Part shown: in pieces, positions 1 to 11,306 of the stretch
How positions within the stretch are numbered: the first letter of the stretch is position 1
How the letters are laid out: each line of letters starts with the position of its first letter
Assembly: GCF_001625215.2 (NCBI RefSeq)
Contig: NC_030383.2
Coordinates: 45,876,380-45,940,379, forward strand
DNA from: Daucus carota subsp. sativus
Taxonomy: Eukaryota > Streptophyta > Magnoliopsida > Apiales > Apiaceae
DNA: 64,000 nucleotides
Direction: 5' to 3'
Translations under genes and position numbers: made by a program
Notes under the pieces: model-generated
What the model saw: the letters and a program-made list of their open reading frames with translations, nothing else
What the model was told of the DNA's origin: nothing
The model's database searches: none

Positions 1-888
1 TTTTTACTAAATTTTGTATAAAAAGTTGTTTAAATGCTAAACATAAAAATTGGATAAGCAGCGCGGATTATTTCTCCAGGACTTTGGCCTCTGAAAAGTG
101 CTCAATTGTCGAACCCTATCATCTATAGTTTAAAGAGATATCGGCACTCGGTTTGAAATCTAAAGAGATCAAGAGAAATGGAAACACAAGGAGAACACAA
201 TTCGAAGAGGTTTATAATGACCTTCTGTTTGCTATCAGCCTCCATCAGCAAGTTGTCCTTGTCCTGCCTGTATATCAGAGGAGTATTCCAAGCTCATACT
301 TTCTCAGCAGGTTGTTACTCTAGGATTATCGTGACATTTTCAGTGCCGGGCTTAACACGATTACATGTTCATGTACAGGTCATCTGAAGAGAAAATATAT
401 ATATTTATTGTGACTGATTTTCACCACTAGTTGCAGAAATTTGACCCGAGTGACAATAATTTCTGACTGTATAATTCGCAATGGAGCAGATATAAAGGAG
501 GTACACTTTTAGTGAAGCAACTTGATCAAATAATCAGAAACAACCAGCAGGAGGAGCTATCATGTAACACTTTCCGGGTAGTTTTGTGTTTGCTTAATAT
601 ATTTATAATTGTATATAGTATTAAGATCAAGACAATTCTTTGCCGTCCTTAATTAGTTTTTTACAAGTTTCCTTTCAGCATTGGAATTCACGGAAGACAT
701 TACAGTAAGTTCCAAAATACTAAAACACAAACATCCTATTCAGGTCCAACCTAAAGACAGGAGACACTTGGTAGACCTGAGTCAATTATATTAGAATGAG
801 CATACCACTTGGCCTAAAACTCAGAAACCAAACTCTTTTTTAACTAGCACAGAAATGTTGGCTGAGAATTCGAGCTAAGGATTCTGAG
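1..888. other. upstream region of the first LysM receptor gene
   Basis: No gene recognised. An open frame of 69 codons near position 178 has no family features and is probably chance. The region should hold the promoter and 5' leader of the receptor gene that starts at 889. AT-rich TATA-like stretches are seen near 590-620, but none can be assigned firmly. Confidence 0.4.
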
Positions 889-2691
889 ATGGCTGTTATT
901 CTTCTCTCCTTGCTGAATTTCTTCTTCCTTCTACAACGTGTCTTCGCTCAGTCAGCTGCTAATTCAGGTACAAACTTTTCATGCTTCTCTGACTCACCTG
1001 TTTCCTGTGAAACATATGTTAGTTACAGAGCTAGATCACCTGATTTAATGAACATTGGAAACATATCCGACCTGTTTGGAGTCAGCCGTTTGAGTATTGT
1101 CAATGCGAATAACCTGCCTTCAGATGAGGCAAAGCTAAGACAAAACCAAATCTTGCTCATACCAATCACCTGTAGTTGCAATGGCTCTTCTTTCTTCTCT
1201 AACGTCACCTATCGTATCAAGGCAGGTGACAGCCTTTACTCGGTTTCTATCAACACATTCCAGAACCTCACAGATTACCATGATGTGCAAGAAATGAACC
1301 CTTTACTGATTCCTAATAGGTTGAAAGTCGGCATGCAAGTTGTATTTCCTTTGCTCTGCAGGTGTCTTAGTAAAGAACTTGAAGAGCAAGGACTCAAATA
1401 TCTTATTACTTATGTATGGCAACCGGGGAATGTTCTCTTGGCTGTAAGCTCTGCATTTAATGCATCTCCGGTTGATTTTCTTAAAGAAAATAACTACAGA
1501 AACTTGAGTGATGCAGTATGTCTTCCGCTTTTGATGCCAGTAACGAAACTGCCAATTAATCTCTCCTCCTTAGGTGATCTCCACATGACCAGACGGCTGA
1601 ATCTTATTATTGCTATTTTAGGCTCGGCAGGTGCTTTTGTTATTTTGTCAGCCTTGCTAGTCTACATTCATCGGTTATACGTGAAGAGGAGACTACTGGA
1701 ACCAAATGTTTCTTATACAGAATTTTTTGAATCAAAGGGGGGGACTATTGAGCCACAGCTGTTTAAGAGTAATCTTCTGCTTAAGGTCTCAGGTTGTCTT
1801 GACAATCCAATTATATTTGATGAGAAGGCAATCAAAGAAGCAACAATGAATCTAAGTGATAAGCATAGGATTGGGAGATCAGTGTACAAAGCAACGATTG
1901 ATGGCGAGGTCTTTGCTGTGAAAAAAGTTAAAGATGCTACTGAAGAAATAAAGATACTACAGAGGTTAAATCATGCAAATCTGGTGAAGCTAATGGGTAT
2001 CTCATTTTGGAATGATGAGGATTGCTTTTTGGTTTATGAGTATGCTGAAAATGGTTCACTTGATAATATGTTATTCTCAAGCACACCATCTTCCTCAAGC
2101 TCTATGGCTTTCCTTACTTGGACTCAGCGGTTAGATATAGCACTAGACGTTGCCAATGGCCTCCAATACATGCATGAACATTCGCAACCTAGTATAGTCC
2201 ACATGGATATACGTGCAAGTAACATCCTCCTTAACTCCAATCTCAAGGCAAAAATCTCAAATTTCTACTCAGCTCGACCTGCTACGTGCGCTAAACAACT
2301 TAAAGAAGATGTATTTGCTTTCGGAGTTATTCTTCTTGAATTGTTTTCAGGGAGGAAGGTCATGCAGCAGAGCAAAAATGGTGAGACTGTGATAGAATGG
2401 GATCAAATGAGAGAGCTTCTGGAAGTTGATGAGAAGAGAGTCGAAAGGCTAGAGAAGTGGATGGACCAAAACTTGCAGGGATTATACCCTACTGATAGTG
2501 CTCTGAGTATATTACATCTAGCCAACGCTTGCACATTAGACATATATTTAGCCAGACCAACAATGACAGAGATAGTCTTTAATCTTTCATTTCTCCGGCA
2601 ATCATCATCTGAGATGTATGAAGGGTCTTGGATGTCAGGAATAGAACCAGTAGAATCTTCTGAAACTTTCAGTCCCATCATAGCACGTTGA
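889..2691 (+). CDS. NFP: LysM receptor-like pseudokinase, NFP/NFR5/LYK10 type
   Basis: Single-exon 600-residue type I membrane protein of the LYR family. Members (MtNFP, LjNFR5, tomato LYK10) perceive lipo-chitooligosaccharides at the plasma membrane in rhizobial and mycorrhizal symbiosis. Order: signal peptide 1-21; three LysM domains with CxC spacers at C95/C97 and C157/C159; paired Cys 32 and 40 in a SxxSCETYVxYRA context that matches NFP closely; membrane helix about 238-262; kinase-like domain about 325-580. The kinase looks dead: no Gly-rich loop, HMD (438-440) in place of HRD, SNF (457-459) in place of DFG. The activation segment and APE motif are missing, so DVFAFG follows about 14 residues later. 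The VAVK-type lysine (about 345) is kept. The same shortened segment is a known trait of NFP/NFR5. The C-terminus ends in IIAR, as I recall for MtNFP. The length (about 595 in MtNFP) and lack of introns also fit. Symbol is by resemblance. Confidence 0.9.
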   Translation: MAVILLSLLNFFFLLQRVFAQSAANSGTNFSCFSDSPVSCETYVSYRARSPDLMNIGNISDLFGVSRLSIVNANNLPSDEAKLRQNQILLIPITCSCNGSSFFSNVTYRIKAGDSLYSVSINTFQNLTDYHDVQEMNPLLIPNRLKVGMQVVFPLLCRCLSKELEEQGLKYLITYVWQPGNVLLAVSSAFNASPVDFLKENNYRNLSDAVCLPLLMPVTKLPINLSSLGDLHMTRRLNLIIAILGSAGAFVILSALLVYIHRLYVKRRLLEPNVSYTEFFESKGGTIEPQLFKSNLLLKVSGCLDNPIIFDEKAIKEATMNLSDKHRIGRSVYKATIDGEVFAVKKVKDATEEIKILQRLNHANLVKLMGISFWNDEDCFLVYEYAENGSLDNMLFSSTPSSSSSMAFLTWTQRLDIALDVANGLQYMHEHSQPSIVHMDIRASNILLNSNLKAKISNFYSARPATCAKQLKEDVFAFGVILLELFSGRKVMQQSKNGETVIEWDQMRELLEVDEKRVERLEKWMDQNLQGLYPTDSALSILHLANACTLDIYLARPTMTEIVFNLSFLRQSSSEMYEGSWMSGIEPVESSETFSPIIAR

Positions 2692-2988
2692 TTCATATTT
2701 CCTTGGCAAATATTTGTTCTGTTGTTTGATTGTTTCATTGTATAGTTTCTTAAAGGTTAAATTGTGAGAGCAGAGTTTGTAAATATAGAAGCCTTTGCAA
2801 AGTAATGTTAGTTTTGGAGTGTCAATACCCTGTACTTTGTTGCCACAACTTTTATTTTATTACTAATTTAATTAATCTTTTGAAACAACCATCAAAATGA
2901 GAAGTACATTCATGTGCAACACACAATTTAATATTTTCAAATACATGGAAATGCATACGATAAAGAGGCTATGAAGCTTGGAGAACTG
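2692..2988. other. convergent intergenic region
   Basis: This is the 297 bp between the stop codons of the NFP-type gene (+) and the LYK-type gene (-). The two 3' untranslated regions must lie here back to back. It is AT-rich, with no other feature seen. Confidence 0.6.
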
Positions 2989-4818
2989 CTACATGGATAA
3001 AAATTCTGGCCTCAGAGCATCCATCTGGATCTTCAGCAGAGTTGAAACCACTTCAGATGCAGTTAATCTCCTCGATGGCTCTACTTGTAAACAGGCGACG
3101 CTTAAATTTATCATCCGCAGAGTCAAATCAGTTTGATCAATAATGTAACCAAGTGGATGCTTCATCTGCAGACAGGGGTCTACGAGTTCTTGAAGCTTAG
3201 TTTCATTATCTTTTTCATTCATAATTGCTAGTACTTTTTCAGACAGCAAAACCTCTTCTCCATCCTGCTTCAAAACAACTTCTCTACCTGTAATTAGTTC
3301 CAGCAGAACAACCCCGAATGCATAAATATCCACCTTAGGTGACACTTTGTTAGCTTCTAAGTATTCAGGTGCCTTGTAGCCTTTTGTTTCCATAGAAAAT
3401 TTAATGGAGGAGTTTCCATTTTCCCCTATGTCGGCTGATCTTGCTAAGCTGAAGTTAGCAATCTTGGCTCTTAGATCTCTGTTGAGTAATATATTGCTAC
3501 TATTGATGTCCTTATGCACATATGCTGGACTGGTGAAATTATGCAGATACAAGAGTCCATTGGCTACATCCAAAGCAATACTAATCCTGCAATTCCAACT
3601 ATGAATCTTTGGGCTGCTCTTTTTTCTGAGCCATTCTTTCAAGCAACCATTTTCCATAAGCTCATAAACAAGATACAACATATTACCATGCTCACAGGCC
3701 CCATATAGTGCAATCAAGTTAAAGTGATTGATCCTTTTGAGAATGTGAACCTCTCTAGATATATCTCTGCTCATCCTTTTAACGGCTAACATCTTCCCAC
3801 GAAGAACCCCGTGATAAACAGAAGTCCCCAATTTGTTCTCAGGACTAAAATTCTCCGTGGCCTCCTCTAATTCATCAAAATCAAAAACTTTTAAGCAATT
3901 CTGGTCAACATGATGAGCAACACCTGCTAAAAGATCTCGTGGTAATTCCCATCTCTGCTTTTTATAATCATCTACTTCATGTTTGCGCGTATAGCATAGA
4001 AACAAAACAAGACAGAAAGCCGCGAATGAAATACCACCTGCAATTCCAATGAAAACTCCCTTCTTTGACTTTGAAGAGGAAGAATTGATTCTTGTTAGAG
4101 GGCCAGCAGGCTCTTTCTGCAATGGAATTAATATAGTCGTCGCCCCATAAAGAACTGATGCTTCTTCAGATAGCCCATTTGCATAAGTTACACTTGTACT
4201 TTTTACCTTGAAACTGTCACTGATTTGTGATACAGTTTCATCGCCAATAACCCCATACGTCAAAAGAAAATTTGTGCCATCAACTTTTTGTTCTTTCGTC
4301 GGACAGGCACATCTAAGTGGTATCAGCAATTTAGTGCCAATCTTCAACTCCAATGCATTGTAAGGATTTTGACGCGTTACAGAATCACAAGTCGTCAAGG
4401 ACTGATAATTATACGTAGACACTGTATAATAGGTATCAAATGGAGCCACAGTGTAAGAGGTGTTGGCCTGATAGTATTGACCAGAACATGCACAAGTAAC
4501 AGGAACAATCACTTCTATGTTTGGTTTAAAGACTGCAAAGATGGAAACATTGTTAACGCGAGCAAGCTCTGACGGGTCTGAAGAAGTGAGCATGGATATG
4601 TTGGCCACCGAAGCATAAGGAGGTTGAGGTCTGAAGATCAAAAAGGCCCGGCATGGTTTCCTCTCACCATTACAAGTGTAAAGAAAAGCCGGAGAAGGAC
4701 CTGCTTCGTCAGTGTTATTGCAGTCCCACACCAAAGGACCTGAGTAATTTTGTTGGGCATATGCACCTGAAATTAAAGTAGCAAAGAACATGAACAAATT
4801 AAAAGAAAAATGATTCAT
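2989..4818 (-). CDS. LysM receptor-like pseudokinase, LYK4/LYK5 type
   Basis: Intronless 609-residue receptor of the LYR group related to Arabidopsis LYK4/LYK5, which bind chitin and partner CERK1. Signal peptide 1-21; ectodomain with eight Cys (33, 49, 56, 109, 111, 144, 170, 172) including two CAC motifs, giving three LysM modules; membrane helix about 254-276; kinase-like domain about 325-600. The Gly-rich loop is degraded (LGTSVYHG), the lysine in AVKR (about 347) is present, HRD is HKD (435-437), DFG is NFS (455-457), and the APE motif (483-485) with its KGYKAPEYLE context is kept. It is therefore probably catalytically inactive and signals through a partner kinase. It is convergent with the NFP-type gene and lies about 1.4 kb downstream of the next LYK gene in the same direction, suggesting tandem duplication. 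Whether it is a LYK4 or a separate LYR paralogue is unresolved. Confidence 0.88.
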   Translation of the reverse strand: MNHFSFNLFMFFATLISGAYAQQNYSGPLVWDCNNTDEAGPSPAFLYTCNGERKPCRAFLIFRPQPPYASVANISMLTSSDPSELARVNNVSIFAVFKPNIEVIVPVTCACSGQYYQANTSYTVAPFDTYYTVSTYNYQSLTTCDSVTRQNPYNALELKIGTKLLIPLRCACPTKEQKVDGTNFLLTYGVIGDETVSQISDSFKVKSTSVTYANGLSEEASVLYGATTILIPLQKEPAGPLTRINSSSSKSKKGVFIGIAGGISFAAFCLVLFLCYTRKHEVDDYKKQRWELPRDLLAGVAHHVDQNCLKVFDFDELEEATENFSPENKLGTSVYHGVLRGKMLAVKRMSRDISREVHILKRINHFNLIALYGACEHGNMLYLVYELMENGCLKEWLRKKSSPKIHSWNCRISIALDVANGLLYLHNFTSPAYVHKDINSSNILLNRDLRAKIANFSLARSADIGENGNSSIKFSMETKGYKAPEYLEANKVSPKVDIYAFGVVLLELITGREVVLKQDGEEVLLSEKVLAIMNEKDNETKLQELVDPCLQMKHPLGYIIDQTDLTLRMINLSVACLQVEPSRRLTASEVVSTLLKIQMDALRPEFLSM

Positions 4819-6252
4819 AGCGAACTATAATTCTTGAATAAACTGATAACAGAGGAGAGTCTGAAGCTGTGTATAAAGTCTGATGATCACAAACTTAAAG
4901 TATATGTTAGGCTCTCCTAAAATGAGGTAGTTGCAATGTAGTTGACTTCGATGAGCATAAATGCATCATCTAAATATATTAAGAATCAAAAATCTCACTA
5001 GCAAACAAGCTTCGACTTTTCGAGATGAGTATATCTGAATTAAATAAAAAGTGTTTCTAAGTCTATACCAGCTTACCTTTTCGAACAAAGACCAAACCCA
5101 AACGATCATCAAAGACTTAGTGTAGAGTGGAAACTATTCATGACATGATTAGTATATTTGGTCGTGACACATTGACATGGACATTCGAACAAAATAGAAC
5201 GCGGCCAGGAATAAACAACTTATAAGCTGCTGTCAGCTGGAAGTGAGAACACGGGAGGACAATGTGATGATAGTAATTGTTTGTTTATCTTATAAATGTG
5301 TACACTATGTTACAGCAGTTTATGTCCTCATGAATATGTTGACACTTGACAGTATTGAAAAACAATAATCATGTTTACGGCTCAGAATGTGCTAATTGTT
5401 TTCTGACAGAATTTGATCGTTGATTGATTAGGCCGCTTAACCTTGCTTTTAAACAAGACGAGTTGAGGCAACGATTCCAGCTGCCTCGCCTGCTGCTTGT
5501 TAAGAACGAGTTCAAGTGATAAGGATCCAAGTAATGAAGTCACCATCTGCCAAGTACAGGAGCATTTTGTTACGATTCATTGAGGAAACATCGTAAGAAA
5601 TCAAACAGAAAAGCTTTTGAAGACCGATCGGCTTAGTATAACATTAAATCTGAATTAAGCAAAGGATGTTGAACATGTCTACATCCTTACCATTTCCACA
5701 GGCCAACTCAAATGATAAAAAATGTCTTCACATTGGAGATGAAGAGTACGATGCTCCGAGTTTTCCGGTGTTCAAACGCAGCCAGTGAATAAATAATCCA
5801 GTGATGCATACCTAAATTTGAGTTTTCAAATAATTCCAGACTCTGACTCGTTAAAATAACGAACTATTCGCAAGTTGCTTTTTCGTGTCATTTCCTTACT
5901 TATTTTTCTGGTGAGAGTATCATTTATCAGCATTGTTTTCACACGAGCAATTTGTTTATACTGTTAGCAAGCTTTCAAACGTGTGCTCGCGAGCAGCTGA
6001 TCATCAACTATACTCGCGGCTTTACCAGTTAAAATTTAACATAAATTTTAAATGCAAAACTGATTCTTAGCTTGTACAGAAATTTAGCAAGCCGCCTGAT
6101 ATAGATGATTCCTCCTTTCGAAGAGAAATCATTAAACTTTTCTTTTAATAAGAAACATAATCTGTATTAATAATGAATCACACAAATATAATACAATAGA
6201 GAAGAATCAAACCTAGAAAATATTTCAACACTAAGATCATACACAAATAATG
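4819..6252. other. promoter and intergenic region between two LYK genes
   Basis: No gene seen. The part next to 4818 is the promoter of the LYK gene ending at 2989. A W-box core (TTGAC, 4942-4946) lies about 125 bp upstream of its start codon, a common but weak hint of WRKY/elicitor control. The part next to 6252 is the 3' flank of the second LYK gene. Confidence 0.4.
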
Positions 6253-8187
6253 CTATTCTGATATGCTTATTGATCTTTCCCATGAAACCGAAGTCTTCAA
6301 TATTCTCAAGAGACTTTGCACTATTTCATTCATGTCGGGGCGACCTGACGGATCACTCTTGATGCAGTTAGCAATTAGTCTGACCATAAATAAGGCAAGT
6401 TCAGCTGGATAATTCCTCTGGAGAGAGATATCAATGAAGCCGCTTAGATTCTCTTTGCCATTTTCTTTATTTAGAATTGGTCCTAGGACATCGGATAAGT
6501 CAGCTTTTTCTCCATACAAATAAGCTACTTCTTTCCCAGTGAGCATCTCTAACATAAGAATCCCAAATGAATAAACGTCGAGCTTTGTTGATACCATACC
6601 ATTTTCCAGATACTCAGGAGCCATGTGACCTTTTGTTCCAACTATATGCCTGGTCAAGACGAATTGACCTCCTTCCCCATTAGCTGATCTTGCTAGATCA
6701 AAGTTAAATATTTTGGCTCGATAATCACCATCAAGAAGAACTGTGTCACTCTTAATATCCTTGTGAACATAAGGAGGGAACGCATAGCTATGCAGATAGT
6801 TGAGCCCTGTTGCCACATCCAACGCGATCTGAATTCTCTGAGTCCATGTCAGGAGCTTCTGATTGTTGCTGTTAAATATCCATTCAGTCAAATGACCGTT
6901 AACAGCATATTCATAAACAAGGTACCAATCTCCATCGTTGAAACAGACACCAGAAAGGCGAATAAGATTGAAATGGTTGATCTTGTTCAATATACTAATT
7001 TCCTTTGATACATCTCCACTTATCCTCTTGATTGCAGCTAGATCCCCATTGAATGAACCACGGTAAACTGACCCCTTAATCCAACAACTAGGACTGAAAT
7101 TCTGAGTTGCAGCTTGAAGTTCCGCAAAACTATACACTTTGAGAGATTCTGCTATACTAGACACACTGTCAAAGAAATCAGAATCTTCAACTTCCAACTT
7201 CTTGTCTGTTGTTTTCTCACGAGCCTTATAACTATCTGAGACGATTCCAGAGTTCAACTGCTTCTTACTTTTGCGGAAAAATAAACAGAAAATAGTGACT
7301 CCTATAACTGATAACAAAGCAAGGCCTCCAAGAACTCCAGCTACAGCATATATCCATGCTTTGCTGGAGCTTTTACCTGGTGGAGAAAGCGGTGGACTTG
7401 GAGGAGGTGGCGGTGAAGTATCTGGCCCTGTAACTTGAGAAGTTGTAGGTGGATTTTGTAAAGGAATTAAAAGGGTAGTGAATGGATATACAGTGTCTCC
7501 TTCTGATAGCCCATTAGCTTCCAAAATCCTACTAGTTTCCACTCCAAATCCTCTGCTGATAATATCAACAGTTTGGCCAAAAGTAACCAAATAACTAAGC
7601 AAATACTTGACACCACCATCACTCTGACTCTGAGTTGGACAAGCACACCTCAAAGGAACTTCAATTCTCATACCAACATCCAATTCAGTGGAACTCACAT
7701 TATTCTGAGCCTCGATAGCTTGACACGTTGACAGCCCTTCTAAAGTATTGTTAGCAATGACAAAAAAGCCATCAATTGGCCGGACAACATATGAAATGCT
7801 GGCTTGATAGTACTGGCCCGAGGCAGAGCGCGAGCAGTTTACAGGAACAAGAACCATTTTGTCTTGTACAAAGGTTTCATCCTCTGAAACTGAATTCAGT
7901 TGCGCTAGCTGAGACGGATTAACAGACAATAAACTCGAAATGGTGGAAACAGAGTTGAAAAGTGGAGGCTGAGACCTGAAAGTGAGGTAAGCTTGGCAAG
8001 TTGGGGTGATACCATTGTAAATGTAGCCAAGGTTTGTGGTTGAGTTATCAGAAACTTCACAAGGTGTGATGGCCTTTCGAATGTAAGGTTGTTGCGCCTT
8101 GATCAAGCAAGGGAAAGATAGTAATAGAACAGTAGACAAAGCATAGATGATCGCGAAATAATGATGACGATGATGATGATAATTCAT
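6253..8187 (-). CDS. LYK5: LysM receptor-like pseudokinase, LYK5 type
   Basis: Intronless 644-residue protein closest to Arabidopsis LYK5/LYK4. LYK5 is a main chitin receptor that forms a complex with CERK1 at the plasma membrane. Signal peptide about 1-31; after cleavage the mature start QQPY matches LYK5. Three LysM modules span about 36-243; a Pro-rich juxtamembrane stretch (258-270) as in AtLYK5; membrane helix about 279-303; kinase-like domain about 360-635. K387 of AAIKR is present, but HRD is HKD (475-477), DFG is NFD (495-497), and the Gly-rich loop is lost (IKGSVYRG); MAPEYLE (522-528) is kept. It is thus a pseudokinase. Odd: only six of the eight ectodomain Cys of its neighbour remain. 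The Cys before NG is Tyr (YIYNG, 55-59), and the first CxC reads CSR (118-120). Symbol by resemblance. Confidence 0.88.
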   Translation of the reverse strand: MNYHHHRHHYFAIIYALSTVLLLSFPCLIKAQQPYIRKAITPCEVSDNSTTNLGYIYNGITPTCQAYLTFRSQPPLFNSVSTISSLLSVNPSQLAQLNSVSEDETFVQDKMVLVPVNCSRSASGQYYQASISYVVRPIDGFFVIANNTLEGLSTCQAIEAQNNVSSTELDVGMRIEVPLRCACPTQSQSDGGVKYLLSYLVTFGQTVDIISRGFGVETSRILEANGLSEGDTVYPFTTLLIPLQNPPTTSQVTGPDTSPPPPPSPPLSPPGKSSSKAWIYAVAGVLGGLALLSVIGVTIFCLFFRKSKKQLNSGIVSDSYKAREKTTDKKLEVEDSDFFDSVSSIAESLKVYSFAELQAATQNFSPSCWIKGSVYRGSFNGDLAAIKRISGDVSKEISILNKINHFNLIRLSGVCFNDGDWYLVYEYAVNGHLTEWIFNSNNQKLLTWTQRIQIALDVATGLNYLHSYAFPPYVHKDIKSDTVLLDGDYRAKIFNFDLARSANGEGGQFVLTRHIVGTKGHMAPEYLENGMVSTKLDVYSFGILMLEMLTGKEVAYLYGEKADLSDVLGPILNKENGKENLSGFIDISLQRNYPAELALFMVRLIANCIKSDPSGRPDMNEIVQSLLRILKTSVSWERSISISE

Positions 8188-10576
8188 TACAAAGTGGTAG
8201 CAGAACTTGCCTCAAGTTTTGTTGCTAATGATGATAATGTTCCTGATGAGTTTAAGGTTTTGTGAGTTTGGGTTTGAAAAGAATGAACTATCCATGCATG
8301 ATAATAAAGTTGGTCAGAATCACATTATTTGAAAGATCTAGTGATCTGAATATGACTAAATTTCTGCTAAGTTTGACAATTTCTTTGTTTGATCATTGCT
8401 AAAGACAATTTCAACTCTAAGAAATCTGCTGGGTCAATTGTTATACGGTCGAATATTGCCGTCAAACAGACGATGTTGAGTGTTACCTAATTAATTAAAT
8501 ATGAATAAATAAAGATATTATTTGAATAGTGTAATTTTAAAGCAATATATAAGAAGAAAAAGATAAAGTTCTCAACTTTTAGCTTGACTCCAAAAAGGCT
8601 CCATCGAACTCACGGCTGGAGATTATGGCAGCCCATAACCTCTTCCTGCGTATTATTTATTTGTTATTAACTGATTTTAAGTAACGAGAAATCAAAATTT
8701 TAGTAAATCCTTTTTCTATTTTTTTTTAAAGTTTCTTCTCTAATTTAGATTATTGAAGAAGTTTTTATTTTTTATTTTGTGAGTAAAAAGATGTTCCACA
8801 TTAGAATAGATTATTCATTAACAAAAGAATTATAGTGACTTGTCCAAAAAAATAAATGGATAACGCGTGCGCTTAAATATAAGTATTAAAGAGTAGAAAA
8901 TATAAGCAAAAATAAGAGGACATCTGAATAGAACCGAGGGATGAGCTGGAACATGCGCCGATGCGCGTGCCGCCATAGCAGACCCTGGAGTCCAGGACCG
9001 GGCAGAAATGTCCAGAAAAACTAAAATTTGAAATCTCGTCCGAAAGAATTTGAAAATTCCGATTCTAAAATATACCTGGTCCAGCACGGTCTGAGAGCTT
9101 AAAACAAATCTAATATTATGAAAAATCTGAATTTTTATCGAGATTTTTGAACGATCGGATTTTTTTAGAGTAAACAAGTCTTAGTAGTTCGATATTCTCT
9201 CAAATTAAATCGAATTTAGTAAAAGTATTTATATTCTAACTTGAGTTAAATTTGGGTGCAATATCATAATAATGATTTGAAAACAGACTGAATTTAAATG
9301 AGCAATTATAAATCCAAGATTGGTGGCGTTTATAAGAATTCATATTAAAACCAATCTGTTGTTTTATCTATTAATTTTCAGAATTAAGTTTTTAGAAACA
9401 TTTCATAAATAAAAACTTACTTTATGAAAAAACCATGTTAATTTATATGCTATTTCAAAAATAAAAACTTTTTTCATCACGAATAACTTATTGAGTTATT
9501 TAAAAATAAATAAGATGAATAAAACATGCACATATTCGACTAAATTCCATCCTTACTCTTCACTAAAATATAAAGGGAAATTTATCAAAAATATTATGTT
9601 TTTTTTATAATTGTATTATATTTTAAAAATATTTGCGAAAATACTGTCGACAACTAAAAGCAACTAAATGCAATTTTTTTAATACGATTTGCTACCAAAT
9701 ACAATATAAAGCAATTTTTTTAGAAAAAATTAGAGTTTTTTTTTTTATTACATTGTATGTTGAATTTGTTTGTATCTACTTACATCTGATTCTAACACAG
9801 TAAATTTGAAAAAAAAAAAAATCAAGTGATAATATTTTTATTGTTTTTTAAAGAATTAAAGTTTTTTTTATTTTTTAAAATTAAAAATATTTTTATGAAA
9901 AATTGAAAAATGAGCATATTTTTCTGAAAAGCCCAAAAAACCGGCATCAATATTGGAGTCATGTGTCCATTTGCTTTAATTTTCAACAAGGACTTATTGT
10001 TTATAAAGGAAATATTATTTATAAGTGAAAAGTGACTTATATTCATGTATTTGGATAATCTTTTTGATATTTACAATATGAGATAAAAAAAATTATTATA
10101 TAGTAAAAACTATTACAAAATTATCATTTAAAGTGTAATTTAGATTTTTGTAAAATCAATTTTTGAAGATGAAAATAGGTCACTAGAAAAGAGAGGATTC
10201 TAAACTTTTTTCACTTGTAAGTTTAAAGTTAAATTAAACTTTTTTTTAACAAAATCATAAACAGTATTGTTAAGTTATTTCTCATATTTAAACCTGGAGC
10301 TTAGACTTAAAAGTCTAGCCAAAAACAGTAACTCTTTTGAACAATAAGCATGGAATCATATAATTTTATTGTTCTCCATAGAAAAGTCCAAGTTAGGAGC
10401 GCCGAGTCTTATATTCGTAGATCTTATATCATTTTCAATTTTAAATTGAAAGATATTTATTTGTGTATAAACTGATGACTTACAAAAATAAGATACAAAC
10501 TAACCTAAAATATATAAGATGTAGGTAGGATGAACTTTTTTGAATAAATTTTTTTTAATTTTTCTAATAAAAATTA
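8188..10576. other. AT-rich intergenic DNA upstream of the LYK5-type gene
   Basis: No gene recognised. The first few hundred bases are the LYK5-type promoter. W-box cores on the minus strand lie at 8432-8437 (TTGACC) and 8461-8465. From about 8.5 kb on the DNA is very AT-rich with poly-A/T runs. A less AT-rich patch at about 8930-9100 has open frames on the minus strand without family features and may be transposon debris. Confidence 0.4.
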
Positions 10577-10881
10577 CTCCCTCCGTCCCTCCCAATTCTT
10601 ATCATTTGGGTTGGGCATTGGGTTGGGCACGGAGGTTAAGAAATATGTATAAAGTAGTGGAAAAGAGAAAGAAAAGTGGGTGAAGTGGTGGGACCCATTG
10701 ATTTTAATGTATAAAAAGAAGATAGTGGAGTAAAAGTAGTGTGAAAAGGAAAGAAAAGTGAAGAAGTGGTGGGACCCATTAACTATTTTGGGTAAGTTTT
10801 GAAATGTAAAGAATTGGATGGGACATTCCAAAAAAGACTGTGTAAAAAGACTGTGTAAAGAAATGGGAGGGACGGAGGGAG
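10577..10881. mobile_element. Stowaway MITE (Tc1/mariner type), 305 bp
   Basis: Ends are inverted copies of CTCCCTCCGTCCCTCCC, the classic Stowaway terminal repeat, flanked by TA on both sides (10575-10576 and 10882-10883). No coding capacity. The inside holds a duplicated segment around the shared phrase GTGGTGGGACCCATT. Confidence 0.9.
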
Positions 10882-10883
10882 TA

Positions 10884-11306
10884 TCAATTATCGTATATAA
10901 TCAAAAAAATCATTGTGTATCGGATCATAAAATTGTATCAATATACTTACTTTCATAAGAAATTGTTTTCGGCATATATACAAGTTCATGTGTCAATCTG
11001 ACTTTTATTTTAGTTATATGAAATTTGATGAACTTGTATCACTAGAGTTTAATCTTGGTTTATAGTTCAAAAATAATACTCATATTTGTTTATTTATTAT
11101 AGTACAAGTGTACAATACTATGATCAATATGAAGTACGTGAAAATTTAAGTTAATAAAGATCGTGAAATGTTATCATATTTATATATATATAATAACACA
11201 TTACGTGTTATGACATATATAAAGAATACATATGCGTGTGTGTGAATGTAACGTGTATATATATATATATGACCCATTAAAATTAGAGTTGTGACTTGTG
11301 AAGAAC
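10884..11306. other. AT-rich spacer before the retrotransposon
   Basis: Low-complexity AT-rich DNA with TA-dinucleotide runs near 11185-11270. No gene or clear element. It ends in AGAAC (11302-11306), the left copy of the retrotransposon target duplication. Confidence 0.6.

Noticed and set aside
178..387. 69-codon plus-strand frame upstream of the NFP-type gene
   Set aside because: Short, no family features and no promoter support.
889..2691. NFP-type gene as a pseudogene because the activation loop is missing
   Set aside because: The same shortening is known in functional NFP/NFR5 proteins, and the frame, ectodomain and C-terminus are intact.
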